Shown here piece after piece: positions 1 to 7,609 of a DNA stretch of 64,000 bases. Position 1 is the stretch's first letter. Each line of letters begins with the position of its first letter. Origin of the DNA: Pseudarthrobacter raffinosi (GTDB taxonomy: Bacteria; Actinomycetota; Actinomycetes; Actinomycetales; Micrococcaceae); assembly GCF_023913735.1 (NCBI RefSeq), contig NZ_JAMXBH010000012.1:1-64000 (forward strand), written 5' to 3'. The notes beneath the pieces were generated by a model. That model was not told where the DNA came from and searched no databases. It worked only from the letters and a program-made list of their open reading frames with translations. The position numbers were made by a program, and so were the translations under genes.

Positions 1-2
1 AT

Positions 3-368
3 CAGTTCCGGCCCGGTATTTTGGCGGGCAACACCTTGGTGGTGTTCCTGGCGGGCCTGATCCTGGTGGCGGTTGGTGATCAGCTCGTGATCAGCGATCC
101 GGCTGCCCGCCCTGATCTGGCCACCGTTCTGTTTCTTTATGGCGGGCCGGCTCTTTTCCTCGCCGGCCGGGGCGTTTTTATTCGACGGTTACTGGGCCAC
201 CGCCGAGCCTCCGATCTCGCCGGCATCGGAGCCTTGGCGGTCCTGGCAAGCTTGAGTTCCCTCCTCCCGGCATTCGTCGCCGCTATAGGGGCCGTTATTC
301 CCCTCATAGGCGTAGCATTTTCCGACGCCGTGAACCGACGCCGCCAAACGAAACAGAGAGCCGGCTGA
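3..368 (+). CDS. LtrA-like membrane protein, C-terminal part
   Basis: The reading frame is open to the left edge, so only the C-terminal about 120 residues are present. They are very hydrophobic, with about three membrane segments, a central GGPALFLAGR stretch and a basic tail. This resembles the end of the low-temperature-requirement A (LtrA) family of integral membrane proteins, whose function is poorly defined. A TTG at 21 could be read as a start, but the frame continues upstream without a stop, so it is more likely internal. The family call rests on overall pattern and the GGPALFL motif only; another multi-pass membrane family is possible. Confidence 0.55.
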   Translation, partial: QFRPGILAGNTLVVFLAGLILVAVGDQLVISDPAARPDLATVLFLYGGPALFLAGRGVFIRRLLGHRRASDLAGIGALAVLASLSSLLPAFVAAIGAVIPLIGVAFSDAVNRRRQTKQRAG

Positions 369-536
369 CGGTTTATTGGATGCCAGGGAACGTATCTCTC
401 ATCAGCGGCAGCGGCATCAGCGGCATCAGCGGAGTTGCAGGGCACGGGAAGCCACTAGCGAAGGCAACCAATTCAGATGGTTCGGGTGATTGCGCACCAT
501 CGAACCGGATTGTTCCGCTATTGGGCCCCCATTAGG

Positions 537-554
537 GGCAATGCCGTTCGGTTA
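537..554 (+). repeat. Left terminal inverted repeat of the IS
   Basis: GGCAATGCCGTTCGGTTA, the exact reverse complement of 2043-2060. Confidence 0.92.
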
Positions 555-677
555 AGGTCTGCACGGTGATGTCAACCCGTATCCCGGCGTTGCGTTCAGG
601 TGAATAGGCGCAGCCCTTGTTAGAAGTGAGTCAAGTCTTGCCGGACTTTTGATTCCGCTTCAACAACAAGGGCTGCG

Positions 678-2045
678 ATGTCTCATTCTGCCAGCAACTC
701 GTCCGCACCGGCGTCGGATGTGTTCGCGCCTGGGCATCTTGGGGAACTCACCCAGATCGTCCCTCCGGAGATGATCGATGCCGCTCTGGCAACAGCTGGC
801 GGGGAGGAACAACGTCTCAGGCGTCTGCCGTCACGGGTGGTGGTGTATGTCCTCCTTGCCGGGGCCTTGTTCGCCGGTCAGGGGTGGCGGCATGTCTTCT
901 CGCGCCTGACCGCGGGCCTTCCCGGCCCGGTGGTTCGGCCTTCGGGTGCGGCGATCACCGAGGCGATGCGCCGTGTCGGGCCGAAATCATTGCGCGAGTT
1001 GTTCACGTTCTTCGTGGGCTCTGCGGTGACGTGTGCTCATCAGAGGGTCAGGTTCGCAGGGCGCCTCGTGGTCGCGATCGATGGCACCCAGATCCCGGTC
1101 GCTGATACCGAAGCGAACCGGGTGATGTTTCCCAAACCGCGTGGTGGCCCGAACGGGGAAGCGGGATACCCCATGATCCGGCTGGTCGCGATCGTTACCG
1201 CCGGTACCCGCGACGTCATTGAGGCTGTCTTCGGAACGGACAAGATCGGGGAGCTCACCTATGCAGAGCGTGTCGCTACCGCGCTGCGGCCGGGGATGCT
1301 GCTGCTGGGGGACCGGAACTTCGCTACCTATAAGTTCTTCACCACTGTCGCAGGCACCGGGGCGGAATTCTTGATTCGGGCCAAGAAAGGAAATGGTGCG
1401 ATGAACCTTCCAATCCTGACCCGTCTGCGCGATGGCTCGTTCCTCTCAGTCGCTGCCGGTGTGCGGGTTCGAGTCATCGACGCGGCAGTGACGATCACGA
1501 CCGAGGCATCGACCCGCACCGGCGAGTATCGACTCATCACGACGTTACTGAACCCCGCCGAAGCTCCTGCGAAACAGCTGATGGGGCTGTATCACGAGAG
1601 GTGGGAGATCGAGACGGCGTACTGCGAACTCAAATCCACGATCCTGGGCGGGCGCGTGCTCCGCAGCCGGTATCCGACTGGGGTTGAGCAGGAAGTCTGG
1701 GCTCTGCTGACGGTCTACCAGGTGCTGCGCACCGCGATGGCCGACGCGCTCCTTGACACCCCTGATATCGATCCCGACCGGGCATCATTCACCACAGCGC
1801 TGAGAACCGCCCGCGACCAAGTCATCCAAGCCGCCGGGATCATCGCCGCTACCACGGTCGATCTGGTCGGCTGTATCGGAGCCGCGCTACGGGCCGATCT
1901 CATGCCCGACCGCCGCACACGCACCCGGCCCCGCGTGATCAAACGCGCGATCTCGAAATACCGGGCCAAAGGCCGTGCCATCGACCGCCGAACCTACCCC
2001 GCGACACTCACCACGAGAATCTTGACACCCGACCCAGACGACTAA
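678..2045 (+). CDS. IS4-family transposase
   Basis: A 455-residue DDE transposase that would cut and rejoin the ends of the surrounding element. The N-terminal about 100 residues match the IS4 N-terminal domain type (LRRLPSRVVVYVLLAGALF). Catalytic acids are visible: D135 in AIDGTQIP, D212 in LLGDRNF and E312. The IS4 signature Y-2-R-3-E-6-K fits exactly as Y305, R308, E312 and K319. The gene starts at ATG 678 behind a modest AAGGG. Its TAA stop (2043-2045) lies within the right inverted repeat, so coding sequence runs to the very end of the element. Length is normal for the family and no frameshift is seen. Confidence 0.93.
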   Translation: MSHSASNSSAPASDVFAPGHLGELTQIVPPEMIDAALATAGGEEQRLRRLPSRVVVYVLLAGALFAGQGWRHVFSRLTAGLPGPVVRPSGAAITEAMRRVGPKSLRELFTFFVGSAVTCAHQRVRFAGRLVVAIDGTQIPVADTEANRVMFPKPRGGPNGEAGYPMIRLVAIVTAGTRDVIEAVFGTDKIGELTYAERVATALRPGMLLLGDRNFATYKFFTTVAGTGAEFLIRAKKGNGAMNLPILTRLRDGSFLSVAAGVRVRVIDAAVTITTEASTRTGEYRLITTLLNPAEAPAKQLMGLYHERWEIETAYCELKSTILGGRVLRSRYPTGVEQEVWALLTVYQVLRTAMADALLDTPDIDPDRASFTTALRTARDQVIQAAGIIAATTVDLVGCIGAALRADLMPDRRTRTRPRVIKRAISKYRAKGRAIDRRTYPATLTTRILTPDPDD

Positions 2046-2060
2046 CCGAACGGCATTGCC
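2043..2060 (-). repeat. Right terminal inverted repeat of the IS
   Basis: TAACCGAACGGCATTGCC, reverse complement of 537-554. It begins with the transposase stop codon. Confidence 0.92.
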
Positions 2061-2073
2061 ATTAGGGGCAGTG

Positions 2074-2250
2074 CACCAGTTCCAAAGGTGCCTGAAAGTT
2101 GCCGGGCGTGAGTACCTTGATGCCGCTGCAACGATGTTGGATGAGCGGGGCCTCGGACACAGTGGCGTCAAAGACGTCGGCTCCGGATATGTTCTGGAGT
2201 TCTGAGATCCTGACAACATCGCGTTGGAGCTCTTCGTCACTAACGCCAGG
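2074..2250 (+). pseudogene. Glyoxalase/VOC-family gene remnant (3' part)
   Basis: In this frame the translation contains LDAAATMLDERG, HSGVKD, GSGYVLEF and DPDNIALELF, the usual C-terminal half of small vicinal-oxygen-chelate (glyoxalase-like) proteins. The codon between LEF and DPDN is TGA (2203-2205) where the family normally has arginine, so the gene is dead. The IS lies directly upstream. A possible 5' trace (VRVIAHHRTGLF, from 483) lies left of the IS, but it is out of register with this part and too short to be sure. The frame runs without a further stop into the dehydrogenase that starts at 2302. Confidence 0.7.
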
Positions 2251-2301
2251 TTAACCACGCACCTGTGGAATACATCGGGGGCCTCAGGCCTTGGACCCGG
2301 T

Positions 2302-2967
2302 ATGACTACTATTGCAATCATCGGAGCAGGACCAGGACTAGGGGCAGCAGTGGCGCGGCGTTTCGGCGCGGAAGGTTTCACCGTTGGCCTGATCTCCCGC
2401 GACCAGGGGCGCCTGGATGCACTGGCCGGGGAATTGGCCAGTGACGGCGTGGAGGCCAGGGGTTTCACCGCTGACGTCCGCGACCCGTCGTCCATTGCCA
2501 AGGCCCTGGAGCAGGTGGCGGAGACCCTTGGCCCGATCGAGGTGCTGCAGTACAGTCCGCTGCCGCAAAAGGACTTCATGCGCCCGGTCCTTGAGACGAC
2601 GCCGGCGGACCTTGTGGGGCCCGTCGAGTTCTCCATCTACGGACCGGTTGCCGCGGTGCACCAGGTGGTGCCGGGCATGCGTTTCCTCGGTAAGAACCGC
2701 GGAACTATTCTGTTCGTCAATGGCGGCTCGGCCGTCAAGCCTGGCCGCAACGTGACCGGCACGTCCGTTGCTTTTGCCGGGCAGGCCGCCTACGCGCAGC
2801 TCCTTAACGAGGTCCTGGGCGAGGAAGGCATCCAGGTGTCCCAGCTCATCATCGGCGGCCGCATCATTGCCGGGGATCCCGAGAAGGACCCCGATGTGCT
2901 GGCCGGTCATCTGTGGGACCTGCACAGCAAACGTGACCGCTTCCGCCATCAGGTCAGCGCCGACTGA
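2302..2967 (+). CDS. SDR-family protein lacking the usual Tyr-Lys pair
   Basis: A 221-residue Rossmann-fold protein of the short-chain dehydrogenase type. GAGPGLG at residues 8-14 is the nucleotide-binding glycine motif. The usual active site does not follow: where YxxxK is expected the sequence reads VAFAGQAAYAQLLNEV, and NNAG is replaced by QYSPLP. It may be a non-catalytic or divergent oxidoreductase. ATG 2302 is chosen because it begins directly with the beta-strand MTTIAIIGAG; the frame is open upstream only because of the glyoxalase relic. The ribosome-binding site is weak. A second, canonical SDR gene follows after 43 bp. Confidence 0.75.
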   Translation: MTTIAIIGAGPGLGAAVARRFGAEGFTVGLISRDQGRLDALAGELASDGVEARGFTADVRDPSSIAKALEQVAETLGPIEVLQYSPLPQKDFMRPVLETTPADLVGPVEFSIYGPVAAVHQVVPGMRFLGKNRGTILFVNGGSAVKPGRNVTGTSVAFAGQAAYAQLLNEVLGEEGIQVSQLIIGGRIIAGDPEKDPDVLAGHLWDLHSKRDRFRHQVSAD

Positions 2968-3010
2968 ACCGCGCCGAACCCCACCCCCACCCCACCTCAG
3001 GAGACATCGT

Positions 3011-3841
3011 ATGAGCGCCAAAACATGGTTTATCACCGGTACGTCCCGCGGCTTCGGCCGGGAGTGGGCGCTGGCCGCGCTGGAGCGCGGGGACAACGTG
3101 GCAGCCACCGCCCGAAACACCAACAGCCTGGATACCCTCGCGGCAGAGTTCGGCGACAAGGTGCTGCCGATCTCGCTAGACGTCACCGACCGTGACGCGG
3201 TATTCGCCGCCGTCGCCCGGGCGCACGAGCATTTTGGCCGGCTCGACGTAGTGGTGAACAACGCCGGCTACGGCCAGTTCGGCGCGGTCGAGGAGCTCAG
3301 CGAGGCGGAGGCCCGCGAGCAGATCGAGACCAACCTTTTCGGCGCGCTCTGGGTCACCCAGGCGGCGCTTCCCTTCCTGCGCGGCCAGGTTAGCGGCCAC
3401 ATCCTGCAGGTCTCCTCCATCGGCGGGATCTCAGCGTTTCCCACAGTGGGCATCTACCACGCCTCCAAATGGGCGCTGGAAGGCCTCAGTCAGTCACTCG
3501 CGCAGGAAGTGGCAGGCTTCGGCATCAACGTCACCCTCATCGAGCCCGGTGGTTACTCCACCGACTGGGGCGGCAGCTCCGCGAGGCACGCCACAGAACT
3601 GCCCGCCTACGACGGGGTCCGTGAGCAGGCCGCCAACCGGCCCAGCCGGCGCGGCACTCCCGGTGACCCGGCGGCGACCAGGGACGCGGTACTCGCCCTG
3701 GTGGACTCCGAGAACCCGCCCCTGCGGGTCTTCTTCGGAGAGGCGCCGCTGGCCATCGCCACCGCCGACTACGAATCCCGGCTCGCGACGTGGAACGAGT
3801 GGCAGGCGCTGTCCGTAGCCGCGCACGGCAGCCAGCGCTGA
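3011..3841 (+). CDS. Classical short-chain dehydrogenase/reductase
   Basis: A 276-residue NAD(P)-dependent oxidoreductase. It has the cofactor motif GTSRGFG at 10-16, the NNAG motif at 81-84 and a complete catalytic set with S134, Y147 and K151 (YHASK). The basic R13 in the glycine loop suggests NADPH preference (inference). The start ATG 3011 is preceded by CAGGAG at good spacing. The sequence resembles SDRs often annotated as 3-oxoacyl reductase or retinol-dehydrogenase-like, but the substrate cannot be read from sequence. It is probably transcribed with the atypical SDR upstream. Confidence 0.85.
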   Translation: MSAKTWFITGTSRGFGREWALAALERGDNVAATARNTNSLDTLAAEFGDKVLPISLDVTDRDAVFAAVARAHEHFGRLDVVVNNAGYGQFGAVEELSEAEAREQIETNLFGALWVTQAALPFLRGQVSGHILQVSSIGGISAFPTVGIYHASKWALEGLSQSLAQEVAGFGINVTLIEPGGYSTDWGGSSARHATELPAYDGVREQAANRPSRRGTPGDPAATRDAVLALVDSENPPLRVFFGEAPLAIATADYESRLATWNEWQALSVAAHGSQR

Positions 3842-3901
3842 ACTGAACACGAACCTCAGACGGCGGATTCACTCGCGGCGAAGGTCGCTGCCGCCGGGAG
3901 C

Positions 3902-4051
3902 ATGGAGTCTTTCAAGGCTTCCGGCGCCTTCGATGAACTGATGGGGCAGATCGATGCCCAGATCCAACGAGTACTCAAGATCAACCAACTAGAAACCATC
4001 ACAGACGACGTCGTCGAAACCGCTGCCAGCATCCTTGTCATCGGCAATTAG
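3902..4051 (+). CDS. Small ORF of unknown function, possibly a relic
   Basis: A 49-codon frame (ESFKASGAFDELMGQIDAQ...) ending at TAG 4049. The same frame is open back to the dehydrogenase stop at 3839, and the intervening residues (ADSLAAKVAAAGS) also look protein-like. This could therefore be the surviving C-terminal end of a longer gene. No Shine-Dalgarno sequence precedes ATG 3902. I do not recognise the family. Confidence 0.25.
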   Translation: MESFKASGAFDELMGQIDAQIQRVLKINQLETITDDVVETAASILVIGN

Positions 4052-4064
4052 CGACATGGAACTT

Positions 4065-4205
4065 TCAAAAAGAGCCGCCGCAAAGCGCTGAAGTCCACAG
4101 CCGGGCCTGCGGCATGGACGCTGCCTGGGCGGGGAGGGTCATGGTGCCGAAAAGTACGGCGGTGCACAGCACGGCGGCCTTCAGGCCGGATCCAGTCAAA
4201 CCCAT
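4065..4205 (-). pseudogene. Orphan signal-peptide fragment of a secreted protein
   Basis: Read leftward from ATG 4205, the frame encodes 46 residues. The first about 29 form a textbook Sec signal peptide: short N-terminus with a lysine, hydrophobic core AAVLCTAVLFG, and a cleavage-like LPAQAAS. Only about 17 residues follow before a stop, so no mature domain remains. The best reading is the 5' stub of a lost secreted-protein gene. A true tiny secreted peptide cannot be excluded. Confidence 0.35.
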
Positions 4206-4541
4206 TCGCAGAACCTCGCACGCGGTAAGGCTGGGGGAGCGAGGTCTGGTGGCGGCACAAGAAGCCCCTCTGCTGATCTCCCAGCAGTCCGAGGCTACGT
4301 GAGCGGGTGCACTTTGGCAACACTGGTCACATCAATAACATAGTCAACAAGAGTGCGATTCCGGCGCATCCCGACCGGCGTGTCGCGGAATCGGCTCCCG
4401 CTCCGCAGGACAGATCTCTCCCGGCCAAGTGGCTAGGGCTCCGCCGGATTTCCGGGGTTCGCGACTTCGCCGGTGGCCAAAAGGGTGCTCGGCGTGACGC
4501 CCGCGCGCCGCCGTCCGGGCCCAAAGTTTTTGGGAGTCCTG
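4206..4541. other. Gene-free stretch
   Basis: No convincing coding frame, RNA gene or repeat was seen. A short dyad CCCAAA-GTT-TTTGGG at 4520-4534, just past the stop of the leftward CDF gene, could act as a weak transcription end for it. Confidence 0.3.
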
Positions 4542-5462
4542 CTATGCGTGCTGGCGCGATTCGTGCTCCGAGTGGCTGGCGGGCTCCAGCTGGAATGTGC
4601 AGTGCTCGGTGTCAAAGTGGGAGCCCAGGCAGGTGGTGAGCTTGTCCAGGAGCTGGTCGGCGCCGCGGGCATTAAGGACGCCGTCCTCCACCACCACGTG
4701 GGCCGAAAACACGGGCACCCCGGACGTGATGGTCCAGATATGGATGTCATGGACGTCGACCACTCCGTCAACGCTGAGGATGTGTTCGCGGATCATCTGC
4801 ACCTCCACGCCTTTGGGGGTTGCCTCCAGGAGGACGTCCACCACATCCCGCAGCAGGCTCCAGGCCCGCGGCAGGATCATCAGGGCGATGAGCACGGAGG
4901 CGATCGTATCGGCGGCCTGGTAGCCGGTGAACATGATGACCAGGGCAGCAACGATGACGGCGACTGAGCCCAGCAGGTCACCCAGCACCTCAAGGTAGGC
5001 GCCCCGGACGTTCAGGCTGTCCTGGTGCGCGCCGCGCAGGATCAGCAGCGAAACGAGGTTGGCCACTGCGCCCAGGATGGCGGCGAAGAGCATGATGTCG
5101 GTGTGGACCTCGGGCGCCGAGCCGATCCGCCGGATGGCCTCGGTGAAGATGACCACCGAGATGACAATCAGGATCAGCGCGTTGGCCAGGGCGGCCAGGA
5201 CCTCGGCACGCTGGTAGCCGTAGGTCCGCAGGTCACTCGCCGGGCGTCCTGCGATCCAGGCAGCCAGGAGCGCGATGGTCACGCCTGCCGCGTCGGAGAG
5301 CATGTGGCCGGCATCAGCCAGCAGGGCCAATGATCCGGACAGTGCCGCGCCGATCACCTGGACCACCACCACCGCAAGGGTGATGGTCAGGACGGCGATG
5401 AGCCGTTTGCGGTGCCGGCCTGTTGCCGTGATCCCGTGTGTGTGGCTGTGGTCGTGTCCCAT
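4542..5462 (-). CDS. Cation diffusion facilitator metal exporter (CzcD-like)
   Basis: A 306-residue inner-membrane exporter for zinc or similar divalent metals, driven by proton exchange in this family. The N-terminus is histidine-rich (GHDHSHTHG). About six membrane segments follow. The metal-site motif LLADAGHMLSDAAG gives the HxxxD pair of helix II, and LEVLGDLLGSVAV the matching site of helix V. The last about 100 residues form the cytoplasmic domain (DVHDIHIWTITSG), ending in another His-rich tail. ATG 5462 is chosen because it begins the His-rich leader; the frame also extends 15 codons upstream. It lies 10 bp after the zincin-like gene on the same strand, so the two may be co-transcribed. 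Confidence 0.92.
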   Translation of the reverse strand: MGHDHSHTHGITATGRHRKRLIAVLTITLAVVVVQVIGAALSGSLALLADAGHMLSDAAGVTIALLAAWIAGRPASDLRTYGYQRAEVLAALANALILIVISVVIFTEAIRRIGSAPEVHTDIMLFAAILGAVANLVSLLILRGAHQDSLNVRGAYLEVLGDLLGSVAVIVAALVIMFTGYQAADTIASVLIALMILPRAWSLLRDVVDVLLEATPKGVEVQMIREHILSVDGVVDVHDIHIWTITSGVPVFSAHVVVEDGVLNARGADQLLDKLTTCLGSHFDTEHCTFQLEPASHSEHESRQHA

Positions 5463-5472
5463 GCCTACAAGG

Positions 5473-5901
5473 CTAGTCCCAGCCGAGCTCGTGCAGCCGC
5501 CGGTCATCGATGCCGAAGTGGTGGGCGATCTCGTGGACCACCGTCACGGCCACTTCCTGGATCACCTCGTCGCGGGACCCGCAGATGTCCAGGATGGGTT
5601 GGCGAAAGATGGTGATCCGGTCCGGCAGCGAACCGGCGTCCCACCATGAATCCCGCTCCGTCAAGGGGACACCCTCATAGAGGCCCAGCAGAACGGTGTC
5701 CGGGTCCTCGCCCGGGCCGGGCACGTAGTCGTCCTCGACAAACACCGCCACGTTGTCCATGGCGGCCGCAAGCTTGGCGGGGATCAGGCCCAGGGCATCC
5801 GTGACGGCGGCTTCGAAATCGTCAGCGGACATCTCAAACGGACCGGACTCTTGCGGGCCATCCGGGATGATGGGCAGGCCGGGCGGCAGGTTGACGGGCA
5901 T
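5473..5901 (-). CDS. Zincin-like metallopeptidase family protein
   Basis: A 142-residue small cytosolic protein with the zinc-protease signature HEIAHHFGID near residue 125-134. In this family (PF06262-type) HExxH plus the downstream acidic residue binds the metal. The middle part (PDRITIFRQPILD) is also characteristic. Activity has not been established for most members. The first about 25 residues are proline-rich and could be upstream of the real start; MSADDFEAAV is an alternative. It is divergent from the methyltransferase at 5974. Confidence 0.85.
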   Translation of the reverse strand: MPVNLPPGLPIIPDGPQESGPFEMSADDFEAAVTDALGLIPAKLAAAMDNVAVFVEDDYVPGPGEDPDTVLLGLYEGVPLTERDSWWDAGSLPDRITIFRQPILDICGSRDEVIQEVAVTVVHEIAHHFGIDDRRLHELGWD

Positions 5902-5973
5902 ATGCAGACTCTAGTCCGCAGCCGGGTTGGCGCGCATACTGAATCCCATCCCTGACCACCTGTGAGGAGCCGG

Positions 5974-6594
5974 ATGTCCGTCCGCCATCGCCTTTTTGCC
6001 GCCATGTACGACACGTTGTCGGCCTCTGTGGAGCGCAGGGAGCTGTCTCCGCGCCGGGCGCTACTGCTCTCCGCGCTGGCGGGAACCGTGGTGGACGTCG
6101 GCGCTGGCACCGGGGCCAACCTGCGGCACTTCCGCCACGCTGACCGGGTAATCCTCGTGGAACCGGACCCCTACATGCGGGCCAGATTGAGGGCACGTCT
6201 GGGGGAGTCGCCCGTTCCGGTGGAGGTTTCCGAGGCCGATGCGGAGCACCTGCCGCTGCCGGACGGCACGGCTGACGCCGTTGTGTTCACCCTGGTGCTG
6301 TGCTCGGTGCCGGATCAGCGGCTTGCCCTGTTGGAGGCCCGCAGGGTGCTCAAACCCGGAGGTACCCTCGCGGTGCTGGAACATGTCCGCGGACAGGGCC
6401 GTGCGGCCCGCTGGCAGGACAGGCTGGACGGTCTGTGGGGCCTATGCGTGGCGCCCGGGTGCCACCTCAACCGGAACACGGTGGCATCCATCGGCGAAGC
6501 CGGGTTCGAATTCACGGAAGTCAGCAGGTTGGAGGCCCCGGCGGTTGCCCTGGCCACGCCCATCATCGCGGGCACAGCAGTGAAGCCCTCCTGA
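5974..6594 (+). CDS. Class I SAM-dependent methyltransferase
   Basis: A 206-residue soluble methyltransferase. Motif I is VVDVGAGTGANL, the acidic end of strand 2 is LVEPDP, then EADAEHLPLPDG and the post-I motif ARRVLKPGGTLAVLEHV. This pattern is the UbiE/methyltransferase-11 type. The substrate is unknown. ATG 5974 is preferred over GTG 5962 because GAGGAG lies just upstream of it. Nothing in the neighbours specifies its role. Confidence 0.85.
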   Translation: MSVRHRLFAAMYDTLSASVERRELSPRRALLLSALAGTVVDVGAGTGANLRHFRHADRVILVEPDPYMRARLRARLGESPVPVEVSEADAEHLPLPDGTADAVVFTLVLCSVPDQRLALLEARRVLKPGGTLAVLEHVRGQGRAARWQDRLDGLWGLCVAPGCHLNRNTVASIGEAGFEFTEVSRLEAPAVALATPIIAGTAVKPS

Positions 6595-6611
6595 CGCTGA
6601 ATGGACCGCCT

Positions 6612-7556
6612 CTACCGGGACCTGCGGCGAGTCAGGCCCACACCCACCAGGCAGACCACCCCGCCCACGAGGCCCAGCACGGCGGGGACTTCGCTGAGGA
6701 TCAGCCAGGAGATCAGGATGGTGGTGCCCGGCACCAGATAGGTGGTGGCCGCTAGTTTTCCGGCGTCAATCAGCGACAGCGCGTAGGCCCACGTGGTGAA
6801 TGCAATGGCGGTGGGGAAGACGCCCAGATACACCAGGCCCAGTGTTGCCGGCAGCGGGGCGGACTGCAGTTCGGACACCAGCTGGCCGCTGAAGGGCAGG
6901 CAGCAGACCGCCCCCACCATGATGCCGAACCAGGTGGCCTGGCCCGCCGGGAACTTCCGCAGCACCGGCTTCTGGATGATGACGCTGACGGCGGCGAGCA
7001 CGGCGGCAAGGAGGCAGAGCAGCACGCCCGCCACATCCGCCGTCGAACGTTCCCCGGAACCTGAGCCGGATCCGAGCGCGATCAGCGCCACCCCGCCGAA
7101 CGCCACCAGGCTCCCGATAATCAGCCAGCGCGGGAAGCCCTCCTTCAGGAAGAAACCGGCCATGATGGCAACGAGGATGGGGTTGACGTTGATCAGCAGC
7201 GCGGCGGTCCCGGCGTCCAGCAGGTGTTCCGCCGCGTTCAGGGCCACGTTGTAGCCGCCGAACCACATCACGCCGTACCCCAGGATGGGCCACCATTCGC
7301 GGCCTTGCGGCAGCACTCTGCTTTTGGCCAGCTGCGGCAGCACCAGTGCACCGAGCACGACGGCGGCAACCGCCAGCCTGCCCAGGGTCAGGGATCCGGG
7401 GGAGAAGGTGGGGCCGATGGCCCGGATCCCCACGAACGCCGAAGCCCAGAGCACTACGGTGACCACCACGGCGGCGACGCCGAGCGCATTTGTTCGGCCA
7501 GGTGGTGGGCGAAGCGCCGTTGTTGTTGCTGCGCTGGGAGGGGTGCTTGAAGCCAT
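6612..7556 (-). CDS. EamA/DMT-superfamily transporter
   Basis: A 314-residue protein with about ten membrane segments in two homologous halves, as expected for drug/metabolite exporters of the EamA type. The first half starts VVLWASAFVGIRAIGP, typical of the family, and the second half contains FTTWAYALSLIDAGK followed by VPGTTILISWLILSE. Substrates of this family include amino acids and metabolites, but none can be assigned. It converges with the methyltransferase gene, with 17 bp between stops. Confidence 0.88.
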   Translation of the reverse strand: MASSTPPSAATTTALRPPPGRTNALGVAAVVVTVVLWASAFVGIRAIGPTFSPGSLTLGRLAVAAVVLGALVLPQLAKSRVLPQGREWWPILGYGVMWFGGYNVALNAAEHLLDAGTAALLINVNPILVAIMAGFFLKEGFPRWLIIGSLVAFGGVALIALGSGSGSGERSTADVAGVLLCLLAAVLAAVSVIIQKPVLRKFPAGQATWFGIMVGAVCCLPFSGQLVSELQSAPLPATLGLVYLGVFPTAIAFTTWAYALSLIDAGKLAATTYLVPGTTILISWLILSEVPAVLGLVGGVVCLVGVGLTRRRSR

Positions 7557-7609
7557 GCTGCCAATCTATCCCCGGGGCGACGCCGGCGGCTGGCGGGAAT
7601 CGGTCACGT

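Larger units (their letters stand above)
537..2060 (+). mobile_element. Complete IS4-family insertion sequence
   Basis: A 1.5-kb element bounded by perfect 18-bp terminal inverted repeats (537-554 and 2043-2060), carrying one transposase gene. It is flanked by the direct repeat ATTAGG at 531-536 and 2061-2066. The next four bases on the right (GGCA) equal the tip of the inverted repeat, so the duplicated target could be 6 to 10 bp. The 123 bases between the left repeat and the transposase start hold no other gene. Intact ends and frame suggest a recent and possibly active insertion. It lies inside remnants of a glyoxalase-family gene. Confidence 0.9.

Noticed and set aside
2224..2967. SDR gene starting at TTG 2224
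   Set aside because: Codons 1-9 are the tail of the glyoxalase relic, and codons 10-26 show no conserved fold. ATG 2302 begins the first beta-strand directly.
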